Shown here one piece after another: positions 17,208-26,504 of a DNA stretch of 64,000 bases (positions within the stretch are counted from its first letter, which is position 1; each line of letters begins with the position of its first letter). Position numbers and translations under genes: made by a program. The stretch is from VXPQ01 sp965117025 (lineage in GTDB: Bacteria > Bacteroidota > Rhodothermia > Rhodothermales > VXPQ01), in the NCBI GenBank assembly GCA_965117025.1, contig OZ220746.1:1860001-1924000 (forward strand), given 5' to 3'. Below the pieces are notes generated by a model. That model did not search any database. It saw nothing but the letters and a program-made list of their open reading frames with translations, and was not told the DNA's origin.

Positions 17208-18670
17208 TCGTAGGGATTTTTGAATACGTCCATCTCCGGTTCCGTTCGAACCTCCTCGATCAATGCTTCGAGACGCTGCACCACATCCGGATATCGTTCG
17301 GAGAGATCGTGGTATTCCCCGATGTCGCGGCTCAGGTCGTACAGTTCGGTCACATGGCGTTCCGGAGTCCAGACGCGAAGCAGTTTCCAGTCGCCCTGCC
17401 GAATGGCCTGGGAGTATCTCGCCTCCATGTTGTTGCGGTGCTCCCAGTAGAGCGCGCGATGCATGGGGACGGGACCGGCATTCGTGAGCAGGCCCGTCAT
17501 GGACAGGCCGTCCATGGGCGGGGTATCCGCCCCGGCGAACTCGGCCAGCGTGGGGAAGATGTCCCACATGGCCCAGGGGTGGTCGCTGACTCCCCCGGAC
17601 GGTACGTAACCCGGCCCCCATGCGATCATCGGTACGCGGATGCCGCCTTCGTACAGGTCCCGCTTGATGCCCCGGAGGGGGCCGTTGGATTCGAAGTACC
17701 CGGGATCTGCTCCGCCTTCCCCGTGCGGGCCGTTATCGCTGGTGAAGAGCACGATGGTATCTTCGCCCAGCCCCAGTTCCTCGATCCGGTCCAGAATGCG
17801 CCCGATGTCCTTATCGAGGCGGGTGACCATGGCGGCGTGCGCGGCGTGCGGCGTGGGCTGGCCCCGGTACGTCCCGATCACTCCGCAACACGGGAAGGGC
17901 GGATCCGGCGCCATGCGGCTGCGCCCGTTTTCGTCCCGGAACGGAGCAATGTCCTCTTCCGGGACGAGCAATTCCGCATGCACGAGGGCGAACGGCAGGT
18001 ACAGAAAGAAAGGCTCTTCCCGGTTCGCTTCGATGAAGTCGAGCGCTCCCTCCACGAAAAGCTCATGGGTGTACTGCGTGGTGTCCACGTCGATGCGCTC
18101 CGTGCCGCCATCCTGTATGGCGAACAGATGATCCGTGTAGTAGGAATGCGCGTGGACATGCCGCAAGTACCCGAAGAAGGCGTCGAAGCCCTGGCGGTGC
18201 GGCAAGCCGGATTCGTTGTCTTCGGCCAGGCCCCACTTGCCGAACATGCCCGTGGTATACCCGGCCTGTTTCAGTGCCTTGGGCAAGGTCTGGTCCTCTT
18301 CGCGCAGCGAGGCGCCCGCATTCCCCCGCACGAGGGCGCTTCCCATGTGCGTGCCGGTCATGAGCGACCACCGGGAAGGGGCACACACCGTATTCCCCGC
18401 ATAAAATGCGGAGAATAGGGCGCCTTCTTCGGCCATGCGGTCCAGTCGGGGCGTGGTAAACCGTTTCTGCCCGTAGACGCTCAGGTCACCGTATCCGAGA
18501 TCGTCGGCCAGGATGAAGATGAGGTTGGGCGGGCGGCGTTCGTCCGGCGGATCGTCAGGGGTACCGGAATGGGCGGGGAGGACGGAAACGGCCGTCGCCG
18601 CGAGCGCAATCAACAGGGCCTGTACGTGGGCGAAAAACGAATGATGCATGGAGTCGGTGGGGGCGGACAA
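17204..18670 (-). CDS. Secreted sulfatase (formylglycine-dependent)
   Basis: The 488-residue product has a signal peptide (about residues 8-34; the ATG at 18649 is an equally good start). The core has LIFILADDLGYGDLSVYG, TVCAPSRWSLMTG (Cys96 to formylglycine) and FTSDNGPHGE. It is the first gene of the three-sulfatase operon; the following gene starts within its stop codon. Its closest resemblance is to the arylsulfatase A / N-acetylgalactosamine-6-sulfatase-like branch, but the substrate cannot be fixed by sight. A promoter should lie at 18671-18850, shared with the divergent ABC transporter. Confidence 0.92.
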   Translation of the reverse strand: MSAPTDSMHHSFFAHVQALLIALAATAVSVLPAHSGTPDDPPDERRPPNLIFILADDLGYGDLSVYGQKRFTTPRLDRMAEEGALFSAFYAGNTVCAPSRWSLMTGTHMGSALVRGNAGASLREEDQTLPKALKQAGYTTGMFGKWGLAEDNESGLPHRQGFDAFFGYLRHVHAHSYYTDHLFAIQDGGTERIDVDTTQYTHELFVEGALDFIEANREEPFFLYLPFALVHAELLVPEEDIAPFRDENGRSRMAPDPPFPCCGVIGTYRGQPTPHAAHAAMVTRLDKDIGRILDRIEELGLGEDTIVLFTSDNGPHGEGGADPGYFESNGPLRGIKRDLYEGGIRVPMIAWGPGYVPSGGVSDHPWAMWDIFPTLAEFAGADTPPMDGLSMTGLLTNAGPVPMHRALYWEHRNNMEARYSQAIRQGDWKLLRVWTPERHVTELYDLSRDIGEYHDLSERYPDVVQRLEALIEEVRTEPEMDVFKNPYE

Positions 18671-18850
18671 TACGATACCGGGGACGATGACCAGGGTACT
18701 TGATACGAACGAAGCGGCATATTTTCAATCGGTTGCATCCACGGAGCACCTCGTACGCACGCCTTTTATGAGAACATCCCGGCGGGAGGAAAGGTATGCA
18801 AATCGTTGCTGCGGTTCGTTCCTCTTTTTGTCATCCCTTCATTTCCCCCG

Positions 18851-19798
18851 ATGTCCGCCCAGGTACATGTTCATGATCTCTGGAAGGCGTACGGCAGCGT
18901 GCAGGCTGCCCGTGGGGTGACATTCGATGTGGCGCCGGGCGAGATTTTCGGCCTGCTGGGGCCCAACGGCGCAGGCAAGACCACCACGGTCGAGTGCATG
19001 CTGGGATTGCGGCAGCCGGATCGGGGCATAGTGCAAATAGGCGGGATCGATGCCCGAGAGCATCCGCGCGATATGCAGCAGCGCATCGGAGCAACGCTTC
19101 AGACGAACGCCCTGCAGGAAAAAATAACGCCCCGGGAAGCGCTCCGGCTCTTCGGCTCTTTTTACCGGGTGGCGGAAGTCGCCGATGTGCTCTTGCAGCG
19201 GTTCGCGCTGGAGGACCAGGCTGATGCGGCCTTTCACACCCTGTCGGGAGGGCAGCGCCGGCGGCTGGCGCTGGCGCTGGCGTTCGTCAACCGGCCTGAG
19301 GTAGTGTTGCTGGACGAACCCACGACCGGTCTGGATCCGTCTTCGCGCCGCGATCTGCACCGCCGCATTCTGGACATGAAAGCGGAGGGGCGGACCGTGC
19401 TGCTCACGACGCATTACATGGAAGAAGCGGAAACCCTGTGCGACCGCGTAGCGATCATGCACCACGGCAGGCTCGTTGCGCAGGGCGCTCCCCGCGACCT
19501 GATGGGCAGCCTCGGCACGGCGCCTTCGATCCGTCTCGAAACGTCCGATCCGCTGCTCCCGGAGACCTTCGCAGGGATCGAGGGCGTGCGCGACCTGGAG
19601 CATACGGGCTGCACGGTCCGGTTCCGGTCGGAGGATGTCCACGGAGCCCTCTCCGAATTGACGAAGCGGCTGGAAACGGCGGGTGTCGGGATCGTCGAAC
19701 TGCATGTCCGGCGGGCGACGCTGGAGGAGGTGCTTATCGAGTTGACGCAGGAGGAAGGCGATGCGCCGGGCGGATCGCATGGAGGGCCGTTGGCATGA
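18851..19798 (+). CDS. ABC transporter ATP-binding protein
   Basis: The 315-residue ATPase starts at ATG 18851 (MSAQVHVHDLWKAYGSVQ). It has Walker A GPNGAGKTT (37-45), a Q-loop near TLQTNAL, signature LSGGQRRRLALAL (about 130), Walker B VVLLDEPTTGLD and the switch histidine TTHYMEEAE. A C-terminal DrrA-like extension of about 90 residues ends the protein. It energises the ABC-2 permease at 19795, whose start overlaps its stop (ATGA). Such pairs export drugs, lipids or polysaccharides; the substrate is unknown here. Confidence 0.93.
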   Translation: MSAQVHVHDLWKAYGSVQAARGVTFDVAPGEIFGLLGPNGAGKTTTVECMLGLRQPDRGIVQIGGIDAREHPRDMQQRIGATLQTNALQEKITPREALRLFGSFYRVAEVADVLLQRFALEDQADAAFHTLSGGQRRRLALALAFVNRPEVVLLDEPTTGLDPSSRRDLHRRILDMKAEGRTVLLTTHYMEEAETLCDRVAIMHHGRLVAQGAPRDLMGSLGTAPSIRLETSDPLLPETFAGIEGVRDLEHTGCTVRFRSEDVHGALSELTKRLETAGVGIVELHVRRATLEEVLIELTQEEGDAPGGSHGGPLA

Positions 19799-21381
19799 CG
19801 TACGCCTTTCTGATCGAACTGCGGCTCTATTACCGGAACAGGATGGCCCTGATCTACGGCTATCTTTTTCCGCTGATTTTTCTGGTCGCCTTCCTTGTGT
19901 TGTACCGGCACGAACCGGTGCCGCTCGTGAACCACATGGGAGAATTGCTTACCGTGACGGCCCTTGGCGGGGCCTGCTTCGGCCTGCCCACGTCCATGGT
20001 GGGCGAGCGGGAGCGGGGGGTCTGGCGCCGGTACCGGGCGACGCCCGTTTCCACACTGCATCTGGTGCTGACGACGGTGGCGGCCCGGTACCTGGTCCTG
20101 CTTTCCGCCGCCCTGCTTCAGATTGTGCCGGCCATGCTTCTTGGCATGCCGTTTCCCGACCATGTTGCCGGGCTGTGGATCGCCTTCACGTTCGTGTCCT
20201 TCGCCTTTCTCGGGCTGGGTCTGGTCATCGCCATGCTCGCCGACACGGTGCCTGCCGTACAGGCGCTGGGGCAGTCCATTTTCCTGCCGATGCTGATCAT
20301 TGGCGGGGTGGCCGTGCGTATCGAAAGCCTGCCCGAATGGGCGCAGCACCTGTCCGCTTTTTTCCCCGGCCGCTACGCGGTCGAGGCGATACAGGGTACG
20401 GTGAACGGAAGCGGCCTGGGCGAGGCGGGTTTCAGTTTGCTGGCCCTGCTGCTGATCGGGGCCGCCGGATGCCTTGCCTCGGCAAAGATGTTTCGATGGG
20501 ATACGCGGGAGCGGGGCGGTGCGCCGCGCGGCAAGGTATGGGCGGGCGCCGCCCTTGCGGCATGGGTGCTGGTCGGCGTGCTGGCGGAAGGTACGGGCCG
20601 CGCGCTGCCGCAGGGACGATTGCCTGCCGACGGCGTAGCGTCGCTGACCGATGCGCTTCGTTCCCCCGGTGCAGACACGAACAATCCCTCTGACGTGTAC
20701 GGGGCGCAGTCGGATTCGGTTACGGCGGCGGAGCACATGGCGGATTCTGTCGGAGTCGGAGCAGAGGCGGAGGATTCGGCGCCGGAACCGCCCGATCCGC
20801 CGGATGACGCTGAGGTTGCAGATGCCGTACCCGAAGAAGTGATCGAGGCGCCCCCGCCGCCCCCGCCCATTGACTATCCCGACTCATGGGAAGAAGTGAC
20901 GATGGAGGACATCGACCGGGACATCCGGTTCGATGCGCTTCCCTATGATCAGGGGCTGGAGGCTCCGGTTGCCGCGCTGGACGAGCCCATGTATCCGGAT
21001 ATCGAGGAAACGATACGATGCGTCCTTTACGATCTGGAGGTATGGCCGCCGGCCTGGACGGGGGACCCTGTGCAGCGGGCGCGCAATGTACTGTTCGTGG
21101 CGGCGGTTCCGGACATGTACCAGATGAGCGGGATCGAGCGCTGGGTGCCGCACGCCGTATTCGAGCACCTGGCGAATGCGCATCCCGAAGATGAATTGAT
21201 CAAGGTGCTCTACTGGATCGCCGCCAATCCGTACGAAGGGGAAGTTTCCGCCGCAGGCCGGCTTACGGATATGTGCCTGCGGCTCGGCGGCCCCGACGAT
21301 GTTCTGATGCTGCAGCAGCGGACCGGGTGGTACGCGGCCAAACTGCTGGGCCGGATCACCGGGCATATCGAGGTGAGGTAG
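19795..21381 (+). CDS. ABC-2 type permease with long C-terminal extension
   Basis: The 528-residue protein starts at 19795, overlapping the ATPase stop. Residues 1-240 are a normal six-helix ABC-2 permease (ELRLYYRNRMALIYGYLFPL; SMVGERERGVWRRYRATPVS; QSIFLPMLIIGGVAV; FFPGRYAVEAIQGT). An additional membrane segment follows near 250-270 (WAGAALAAWVLVGVLAEG). Next comes an acidic, proline-rich linker with EAPPPPPPIDYPDSWEE, and then about 160 residues with ETIRCVLYDLEVWPPAWTG and LIKVLYWIAANPYEGE that match no domain I know. The linker resembles that of TonB proteins. The fusion is unusual for this family. Confidence 0.85.
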   Translation: MTYAFLIELRLYYRNRMALIYGYLFPLIFLVAFLVLYRHEPVPLVNHMGELLTVTALGGACFGLPTSMVGERERGVWRRYRATPVSTLHLVLTTVAARYLVLLSAALLQIVPAMLLGMPFPDHVAGLWIAFTFVSFAFLGLGLVIAMLADTVPAVQALGQSIFLPMLIIGGVAVRIESLPEWAQHLSAFFPGRYAVEAIQGTVNGSGLGEAGFSLLALLLIGAAGCLASAKMFRWDTRERGGAPRGKVWAGAALAAWVLVGVLAEGTGRALPQGRLPADGVASLTDALRSPGADTNNPSDVYGAQSDSVTAAEHMADSVGVGAEAEDSAPEPPDPPDDAEVADAVPEEVIEAPPPPPPIDYPDSWEEVTMEDIDRDIRFDALPYDQGLEAPVAALDEPMYPDIEETIRCVLYDLEVWPPAWTGDPVQRARNVLFVAAVPDMYQMSGIERWVPHAVFEHLANAHPEDELIKVLYWIAANPYEGEVSAAGRLTDMCLRLGGPDDVLMLQQRTGWYAAKLLGRITGHIEVR

Positions 21382-21414
21382 GGTTCCCGCATACCTTCCG
21401 CAAGACCATCGTTT

Positions 21415-21516
21415 GGTCACATCCTGTATATCCGTTTGCAGGCGGTACACGTAGGTCCCGCCCGGTAAACCGACTGTATCGAACGGTATGATGTACCGTC
21501 CCGCTGTCCGCCTCAG
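21415..21516 (-). pseudogene. Fossil T9SS C-terminal sorting domain fragment
   Basis: The reverse strand reads TAGRYIIPFDTVGLPGG followed by TYVYRLQTD, which matches the last third of a type A T9SS sorting domain. The intact domain at 23.1-23.4 kb has AGRHAARFDANALPSG followed by AYVYRLQAD at the same place. There is no NYPNPFNP block or start codon upstream, so this is a remnant of a lost secreted-protein gene between the ABC permease and a sulfatase. Confidence 0.6.
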
Positions 21517-21612
21517 GCTTTGGCATATTAAGTTTCCCCAAAATAATATCTTAGTCCTTCCTGCATTCCCGCCAGGAAACCCTCGCTTTCCGGGACCTGC
21601 CCGCATGATGAC

Positions 21613-23085
21613 ATGAATCGTCTCTTTTTGCGCCTCGGCGTTTTCGCTTTCTGTGCCGTTTTCGTCGCGGCCTGTTTGCTGGATACCGCTCCGGACGCCT
21701 CTGCCCCACGCCCCAACATCCTGTTTCTCTTCGCCGACGACTTGCAGGCCGACGCCATCGGCGCGTACGGCAACGGCTATATCCGCACTCCGAACCTGGA
21801 TCGCCTCGTTGAGGATGGGTATTCGTTCCGGCGAGCCTACAACATGGGCGCCCACCACGGGGCTGTCTGCGCGCCCAGCCGGGCGATGCTGATGAGCGGG
21901 CGCAGCCTGTTCCGCGTCTACGACAATCTGGATTCCGTGCGCACGTTCCCGGAAATTCTCCAGGAGGTGGACTACCGGACATTCGGCACGGGCAAGTGGC
22001 ACCAGAGCCGCTCGTCGTTCGCGCGCAGTTTCGGGGAGGGGGATGCCGTGTTTTTTGGCGGGATGGCCGATCATTTCAACGTACCACTGGAGGACCTGCA
22101 GGCGGACGGCAGCTTCACGGAGCCTGTTCTGCAGAGCTTTTCCACGACGCGGTTCGCCGATGCGGCCGTGGATTTTCTGAAGGATTACGGCGCCTCGGAT
22201 CGGGATACTCCCTTCCTGGCCTATGTATCCTTCACTGTGCCCCACGATCCCCGGACGCCGCCTGCCAGCCATGCAGCGGACTATGCAGGAACGGGTATGC
22301 CGCTGCCTCCCAATTACCTGCCGGCCCATCCGTTCCATATCGGGCGGATGGCTATCCGGGATGAAGTGCTTGCGGGATGGCCCCGCCGCCCGGACGTGAT
22401 ACGAGACCAGCTCGCCGAGTACTACGGGCTCATTACGCACATGGACGAGGAAATCGGGCGGATCCTGAGCGAACTGCAGGAACAGGGCCTTGCCGAAAAC
22501 ACCGTGATCGTGTTTGCATCCGATCACGGTCTTGCGGTGGGACGGCACGGTCTGCTCGGCAAACAGAACCTGTACGAGCACAGCGCAAAGACGCCGCTTT
22601 TCGTGCAGGGCCCCGGTATTCCACAGGGAGAAACCCACGCGCTCGTGTATCTGCACGATCTGTTCGCCACGGTGCTGGGCATAGCCGGCGTCGAGGCGCC
22701 TGCTGGCGTAGATGCGCAGGATTTATCCACCTTGTGGAAGGGGGAGGACGCGCCTGCGCGGGAGCATCTTTTTCTGGCCTATGAGGATCTGCACCGGGCC
22801 GTGGTGGAGGATCGATGGAAACTGATCCGCTATCCCCAAATCCACTATACGCAGCTTTTCGACCTGCACGCGGATCCGTACGAGTTGCGTAATCTCGCGG
22901 ACGATCCGGCGTACGCCGAGCAGCAGGCGCGCCTGATGAGGCTCCTCGAAACTGCGCAACAGGAGGTCGGCGACCCGCACCCCCTGACCGCCGAAACCCG
23001 TATGCCGATGGAGTTCGACTACTCGGATATCGTCCGTACTCCGGACCGGCACCAGCCCGAGGAAGTGGTGCAGAAATATTTTTGA
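21613..23085 (+). CDS. Sulfatase, probable lipoprotein
   Basis: The 490-residue product has a hydrophobic leader ending in FVAAC (Cys21), a plausible lipobox. The sulfatase core has NILFLFADDLQADAIGAYG, AVCAPSRAMLMSGR (Cys86 to formylglycine), GKWHQ and FASDHGLAVGRHGLLGKQN. The last motif, with HGLxGKQN, resembles choline-sulfatase and iduronate-2-sulfatase-like enzymes. It is oriented opposite to the other sulfatase operon and convergent with the adhesin locus, which ends 41 bases away. Confidence 0.9.
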   Translation: MNRLFLRLGVFAFCAVFVAACLLDTAPDASAPRPNILFLFADDLQADAIGAYGNGYIRTPNLDRLVEDGYSFRRAYNMGAHHGAVCAPSRAMLMSGRSLFRVYDNLDSVRTFPEILQEVDYRTFGTGKWHQSRSSFARSFGEGDAVFFGGMADHFNVPLEDLQADGSFTEPVLQSFSTTRFADAAVDFLKDYGASDRDTPFLAYVSFTVPHDPRTPPASHAADYAGTGMPLPPNYLPAHPFHIGRMAIRDEVLAGWPRRPDVIRDQLAEYYGLITHMDEEIGRILSELQEQGLAENTVIVFASDHGLAVGRHGLLGKQNLYEHSAKTPLFVQGPGIPQGETHALVYLHDLFATVLGIAGVEAPAGVDAQDLSTLWKGEDAPAREHLFLAYEDLHRAVVEDRWKLIRYPQIHYTQLFDLHADPYELRNLADDPAYAEQQARLMRLLETAQQEVGDPHPLTAETRMPMEFDYSDIVRTPDRHQPEEVVQKYF

Positions 23086-24534
23086 GGGGAGTTTTGTCGT
23101 GCACGGCGCCGGAATCTCTCGCCTATTCACTTGACGAGGGTCATGACGCGGGCGATTATTTCGTTGTCCGCCTGGAGGCGGTAGACGTAGGCGCCGCTCG
23201 GCAGGGCGTTTGCGTCGAAGCGGGCGGCGTGGCGTCCTGCGGGCTGCGGTCCGTCGACGAGCGCGGCCACCTCCCGTCCGAGCATGTCGTAGACGGCAAG
23301 GCGCACGCGCGCGGCCTGCGGCAGCGCATAGCGTATGGTCGTCACCGGATTGAACGGATTGGGATAGTTGCCCATGAGCAGTACTTCTTCGGGCAACTCT
23401 TCCTCGCTTTCCGCGCTCGTTACGCCGACGGGCGCCCCCGGGGGGCTTTGTTGCGGGTCGTCGGGCGCTACGACGGGCGTCCCCGGGGGGGGTTGTTGCG
23501 GGTCGTCGGGCGCTACGACGGGCGGTCCGAGTCGGGTGACGACGACCGAGTAGGTCCTTGCGGCGTCGCCGTCCTGCGCGGTGACCTGGACGGCTATCTC
23601 GTTCGCTCCCGGCGCGAGCGCCGCTTGCAGGCCGTCGGCGTTCTCGTCGGCGTCGGCGAGCGCGTTGCCGTCGCCGTCCAGATACTCGAGCGTCGCTTCG
23701 GCGTGATTCGCTGCGGCGGCAACCGTGGTCACGGCGACGGTGTGGGCGACCGTGGCCGCGTAGCTCGTCGAGTCCGGGTGGAAGGCCGGCGCGAGCGCCG
23801 CACCGCTGAGCGATAGCGCGGCGAGGGCGGCGTCCGAGGAGGAGACGTTGTTGCGGACCGCGAGCGGGCCGAACGCCGCGGCGTCGTTGCCGGCGGCGTC
23901 CTGCACGACGGCGTCGTCGTTGGCGGCGGAGCCGTCCGTATAGGCGACGGTCACCGCTTCGCCGCCCGCCACGGGGGACTCGAGCGCGAGCGTCACCGCC
24001 GCGCCGTTCGCACTGGCCTCGTCAACGCTCCGGGGCACTCCGTCCACCGTTACGGCGAACGAATCGGCGGGCGCCGTCTGCGAAGACAGCGTTTCGTTGA
24101 AGACGAGCGCGATCTGCGTGCCGTCGGTCGAGGTGGCGGGCGCGTCGCCGCCGCTCGCCGCCGGCGTCGGACGGACGCCGTCGACCGCGTGCGCCGGCTG
24201 CGGCGCGAGGGCGGGGTGCGTTATGACGGCGGCGACCGTCGCTGAACCCTTCTTGCGGATCGCGGCGCCATTGGGATCGAGCGCGTCCTGCGCGATGGCG
24301 ATGCCGTCCGCGTCGAGGTCGTTCTCGGCCACGGCGTAGCCCGAGAAGACGATCGTTTCGCCGCCCGTTCCGGATTCGTAACTCAGGGCCTTGTCTTCTC
24401 CTCCCACGTCGAGGACGATCTGCGGCGCGCCCGTCACGTCCACCGCCTCGGTGAACGTCACGGCGACCTTCACCGAATCGCCTATGGCGTAGGTCTCGTC
24501 CGGTCCCGCGCCGGAGGAGATCGCCACCGAGGCC

Positions 24535-24857
24535 ACCGCCGGAGGGGCCTCCGGCTCCTGCCGGACGATATCAACCGTATAGGTCCTGGTCGCGTTCGGG
24601 TCCTGGGCGGTTACTTTCACCTTGATGGCGTTCGGCCCCACCTCGAGCGCCGCCTGCAGGCCGTCGGCGTTCTCGTCGGCGTCGGCGAGCGTGTTGCCGT
24701 CGCCGTCCAGATATTCGAGCGTCGCCTCGGGGTGATTCGCTGAAGCCTCGACCGTGAGCGTATCGGCGTCGTGGGCTACGGTAAGGGAGTAGTCCGTCGT
24801 TTCCGGGACGAAGTTCAGGACGAGGTCCTCGCCGTCCGGGCCGGTCAGCGAGAACGA
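24535..24857 (-). repeat. Direct repeat, copy 1 (partner at 25710-26030)
   Basis: About 323 bases are nearly identical to 25710-26030, which differs by a 2-base loss (caccttgatgg against caccgatgg) that shifts the frame. After agcgagaacga the two copies diverge abruptly. Confidence 0.75.
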
Positions 24858-24884
24858 ACCCAGCGCCGCGTCGGCGGAGGGGAC

Positions 24885-25199
24885 GTTGTTGCGGACCGCG
24901 AGCGCGTCGAACGCCGCGGCGTCGTTGCCGGCGGTGTCCTGCACGACGGCGTCGTCGTTGGCGGCGGAGCCGTCCGTATAGGCGACGGTCACCGCTTCGC
25001 CGCCCGCCACGGGGGACTCGAGCGCGAGCGTCACCGCCGCGCCGTTCGCACTGGCGTTGTTGCGGACCGCGAGCGCGTCGAACGCCGCGGCGTCGTTGCC
25101 GGCGGTGTCCTGCACGACGGCGTCGTCGTTGGCGGCGGAGCCGTCCGTATAGGCGACGGTCACCGCTTCGCCGCCCGCCACGGGGGACTCGAGCGCTCG
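24885..25199 (-). repeat. 171-base tandem repeat within the surface-protein locus
   Basis: The block starting gttgttgcggaccgcgagcg at 24885 recurs at 25056, a period of 171 bases or 57 codons. The second copy is cut short at about 25196 by a 31-base loss. A diverged third copy lies near 23853. Confidence 0.8.
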
Positions 25200-25522
25200 T
25201 CAACGCTCCGGGGCACTCCGTCCACCGTTACGGCGAACGAATCGGCGGGCGCCGTCGCCTGCGACAGCGTTTCGCTGAAGAAGAGGATGATACTTGAGCC
25301 GTCCGCCGAGGTCCTCGGCGCGTCGTCGCCGCTCGTTACCGGCGTCGGGCGGACGCCGTCGATCTTGTGGGCGTCGGCGGCGGCCACTGCGGTGTGCGCG
25401 ATCACGGCGTCGCTCGTCGTCGAGCCCGCCTGGCGGATCGTCCCGCCGCTCAGGCGCAGCGCGTCAGAGGCGATAGAGACGCCGTCCGCGTCCTCGTCGT
25501 TCTCGGCGACTTCGCCGGCGAA
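25196..25522 (-). repeat. 327-base direct repeat (partner at 26077-26403)
   Basis: Bases 25196-25522 and 26077-26403 appear identical by eye, offset by 881 bases. Both copies break off at ttcgccggcgaa, where their downstream sequences become unrelated. This is the largest exact duplication seen in the window. Confidence 0.8.
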
Positions 25523-26476
25523 GACGATCTCTGCGAAGCCCGTGCCGGAGTAGTAGGGGAGCGGCTTGTCCTCGCCGCCCGCGTCGAGGACGATCTGCGG
25601 CGCGCCGGTCACGTCCACCGCCTCGCTGAAGGTCACGGTAACCTTCAGCGAATCGCCGATGGCGTAGGTCTCGTCGTCGCCCGGATCGGAAGTCAGCGCC
25701 ACGGAGGACACCGCCGGAGGGGCCTCCGGCTCCTGCCGGACGATATCAACCGTATAGGTCCTGGTCGCGTTCGGGTCCTGGGCGGTTACTTTCACCGATG
25801 GCGTTCGGCCCCACCTCGAGCGCCGCCTGCAGGCCGTCGGCGTTCTCGTCGGCGTCGGCGAGCGTGTTGCCGTCGCCGTCCAGATATTCGAGCGTCGCCT
25901 CGGGGTGATTCGCTGAAGCCTCGACCGTGAGCGTATCGGCGTCGTGGGCTACGGTAAGGGAGTAGTCCGTCGTTTCCGGGACGAAGTTCAGGACGAGGTC
26001 CTCGCCGTCCGGGCCGGTCAGCGAGAACGACGGGGGACTCGAGCGCGAGCGTCACCGCCGCGCCGTTCGCACTGGCCTCGTCAACGCTCCGGGGCACTCC
26101 GTCCACCGTTACGGCGAACGAATCGGCGGGCGCCGTCGCCTGCGACAGCGTTTCGCTGAAGAAGAGGATGATACTTGAGCCGTCCGCCGAGGTCCTCGGC
26201 GCGTCGTCGCCGCTCGTTACCGGCGTCGGGCGGACGCCGTCGATCTTGTGGGCGTCGGCGGCGGCCACTGCGGTGTGCGCGATCACGGCGTCGCTCGTCG
26301 TCGAGCCCGCCTGGCGGATCGTCCCGCCGCTCAGGCGCAGCGCGTCAGAGGCGATAGAGACGCCGTCCGCGTCCTCGTCGTTCTCGGCGACTTCGCCGGC
26401 GAAAGCTTCACAGAGACCGTCTGGCCGTCGGTCCACCGCCTCGCTGAAGGGGTACAGGGAAGGGGTTCCAATTGTA

Positions 26477-26504
26477 AACCCTGTTACCTAAACCCTGTTA
26501 CCTA
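26477..26504 (-). repeat. 14-base tandem duplication creating a stop codon
   Basis: aaccctgttaccta occurs twice in direct succession. Read on the reverse strand, the second unit brings a TAG (26490-26488) into the surface-protein frame. With one unit the frame would read on as NRVYNWNPFPVP. 14 is not a multiple of three, so the duplication also shifts the frame. Confidence 0.8.

Larger units (their letters stand above)
23127..26475 (-). pseudogene. Broken 3-prime part of a T9SS surface protein built from repeats
   Basis: Three reverse-strand frames (about 26436-25792, 25795-25160 and 25181-23127) encode parts of one repeat protein. The last has a Cadherin-like beta-sandwich segment and ends in a type A T9SS sorting domain: NYPNPFNPVTTIRYALP, then VYDMLGREVAALV, then GAYVYRLQAD with a final basic tail. 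The repeated unit has TYAIGDSVKV-VTF-EAVDVTGAPQIVLDVGG and VTVAYTDGSAANDDAVVQD. Each frame break lies at a junction between near-identical repeats: a 31-base loss at 25196, a 2-base loss near 25795, and abrupt joins at 26030 and 26403. It is the continuation of the gene at 26488-29682. The cause may be real recombination or a mis-assembled repeat. Confidence 0.7.

Noticed and set aside
15651..17213. 520-residue plus-strand frame across the arylsulfatase
   Set aside because: The reverse strand carries the full sulfatase signature, so this is an antisense shadow in GC-rich DNA.
20884..22656. 590-residue reverse frame opposite the ABC permease tail and sulfatase
   Set aside because: Only its small T9SS-like segment is meaningful; the rest is antisense to real genes.
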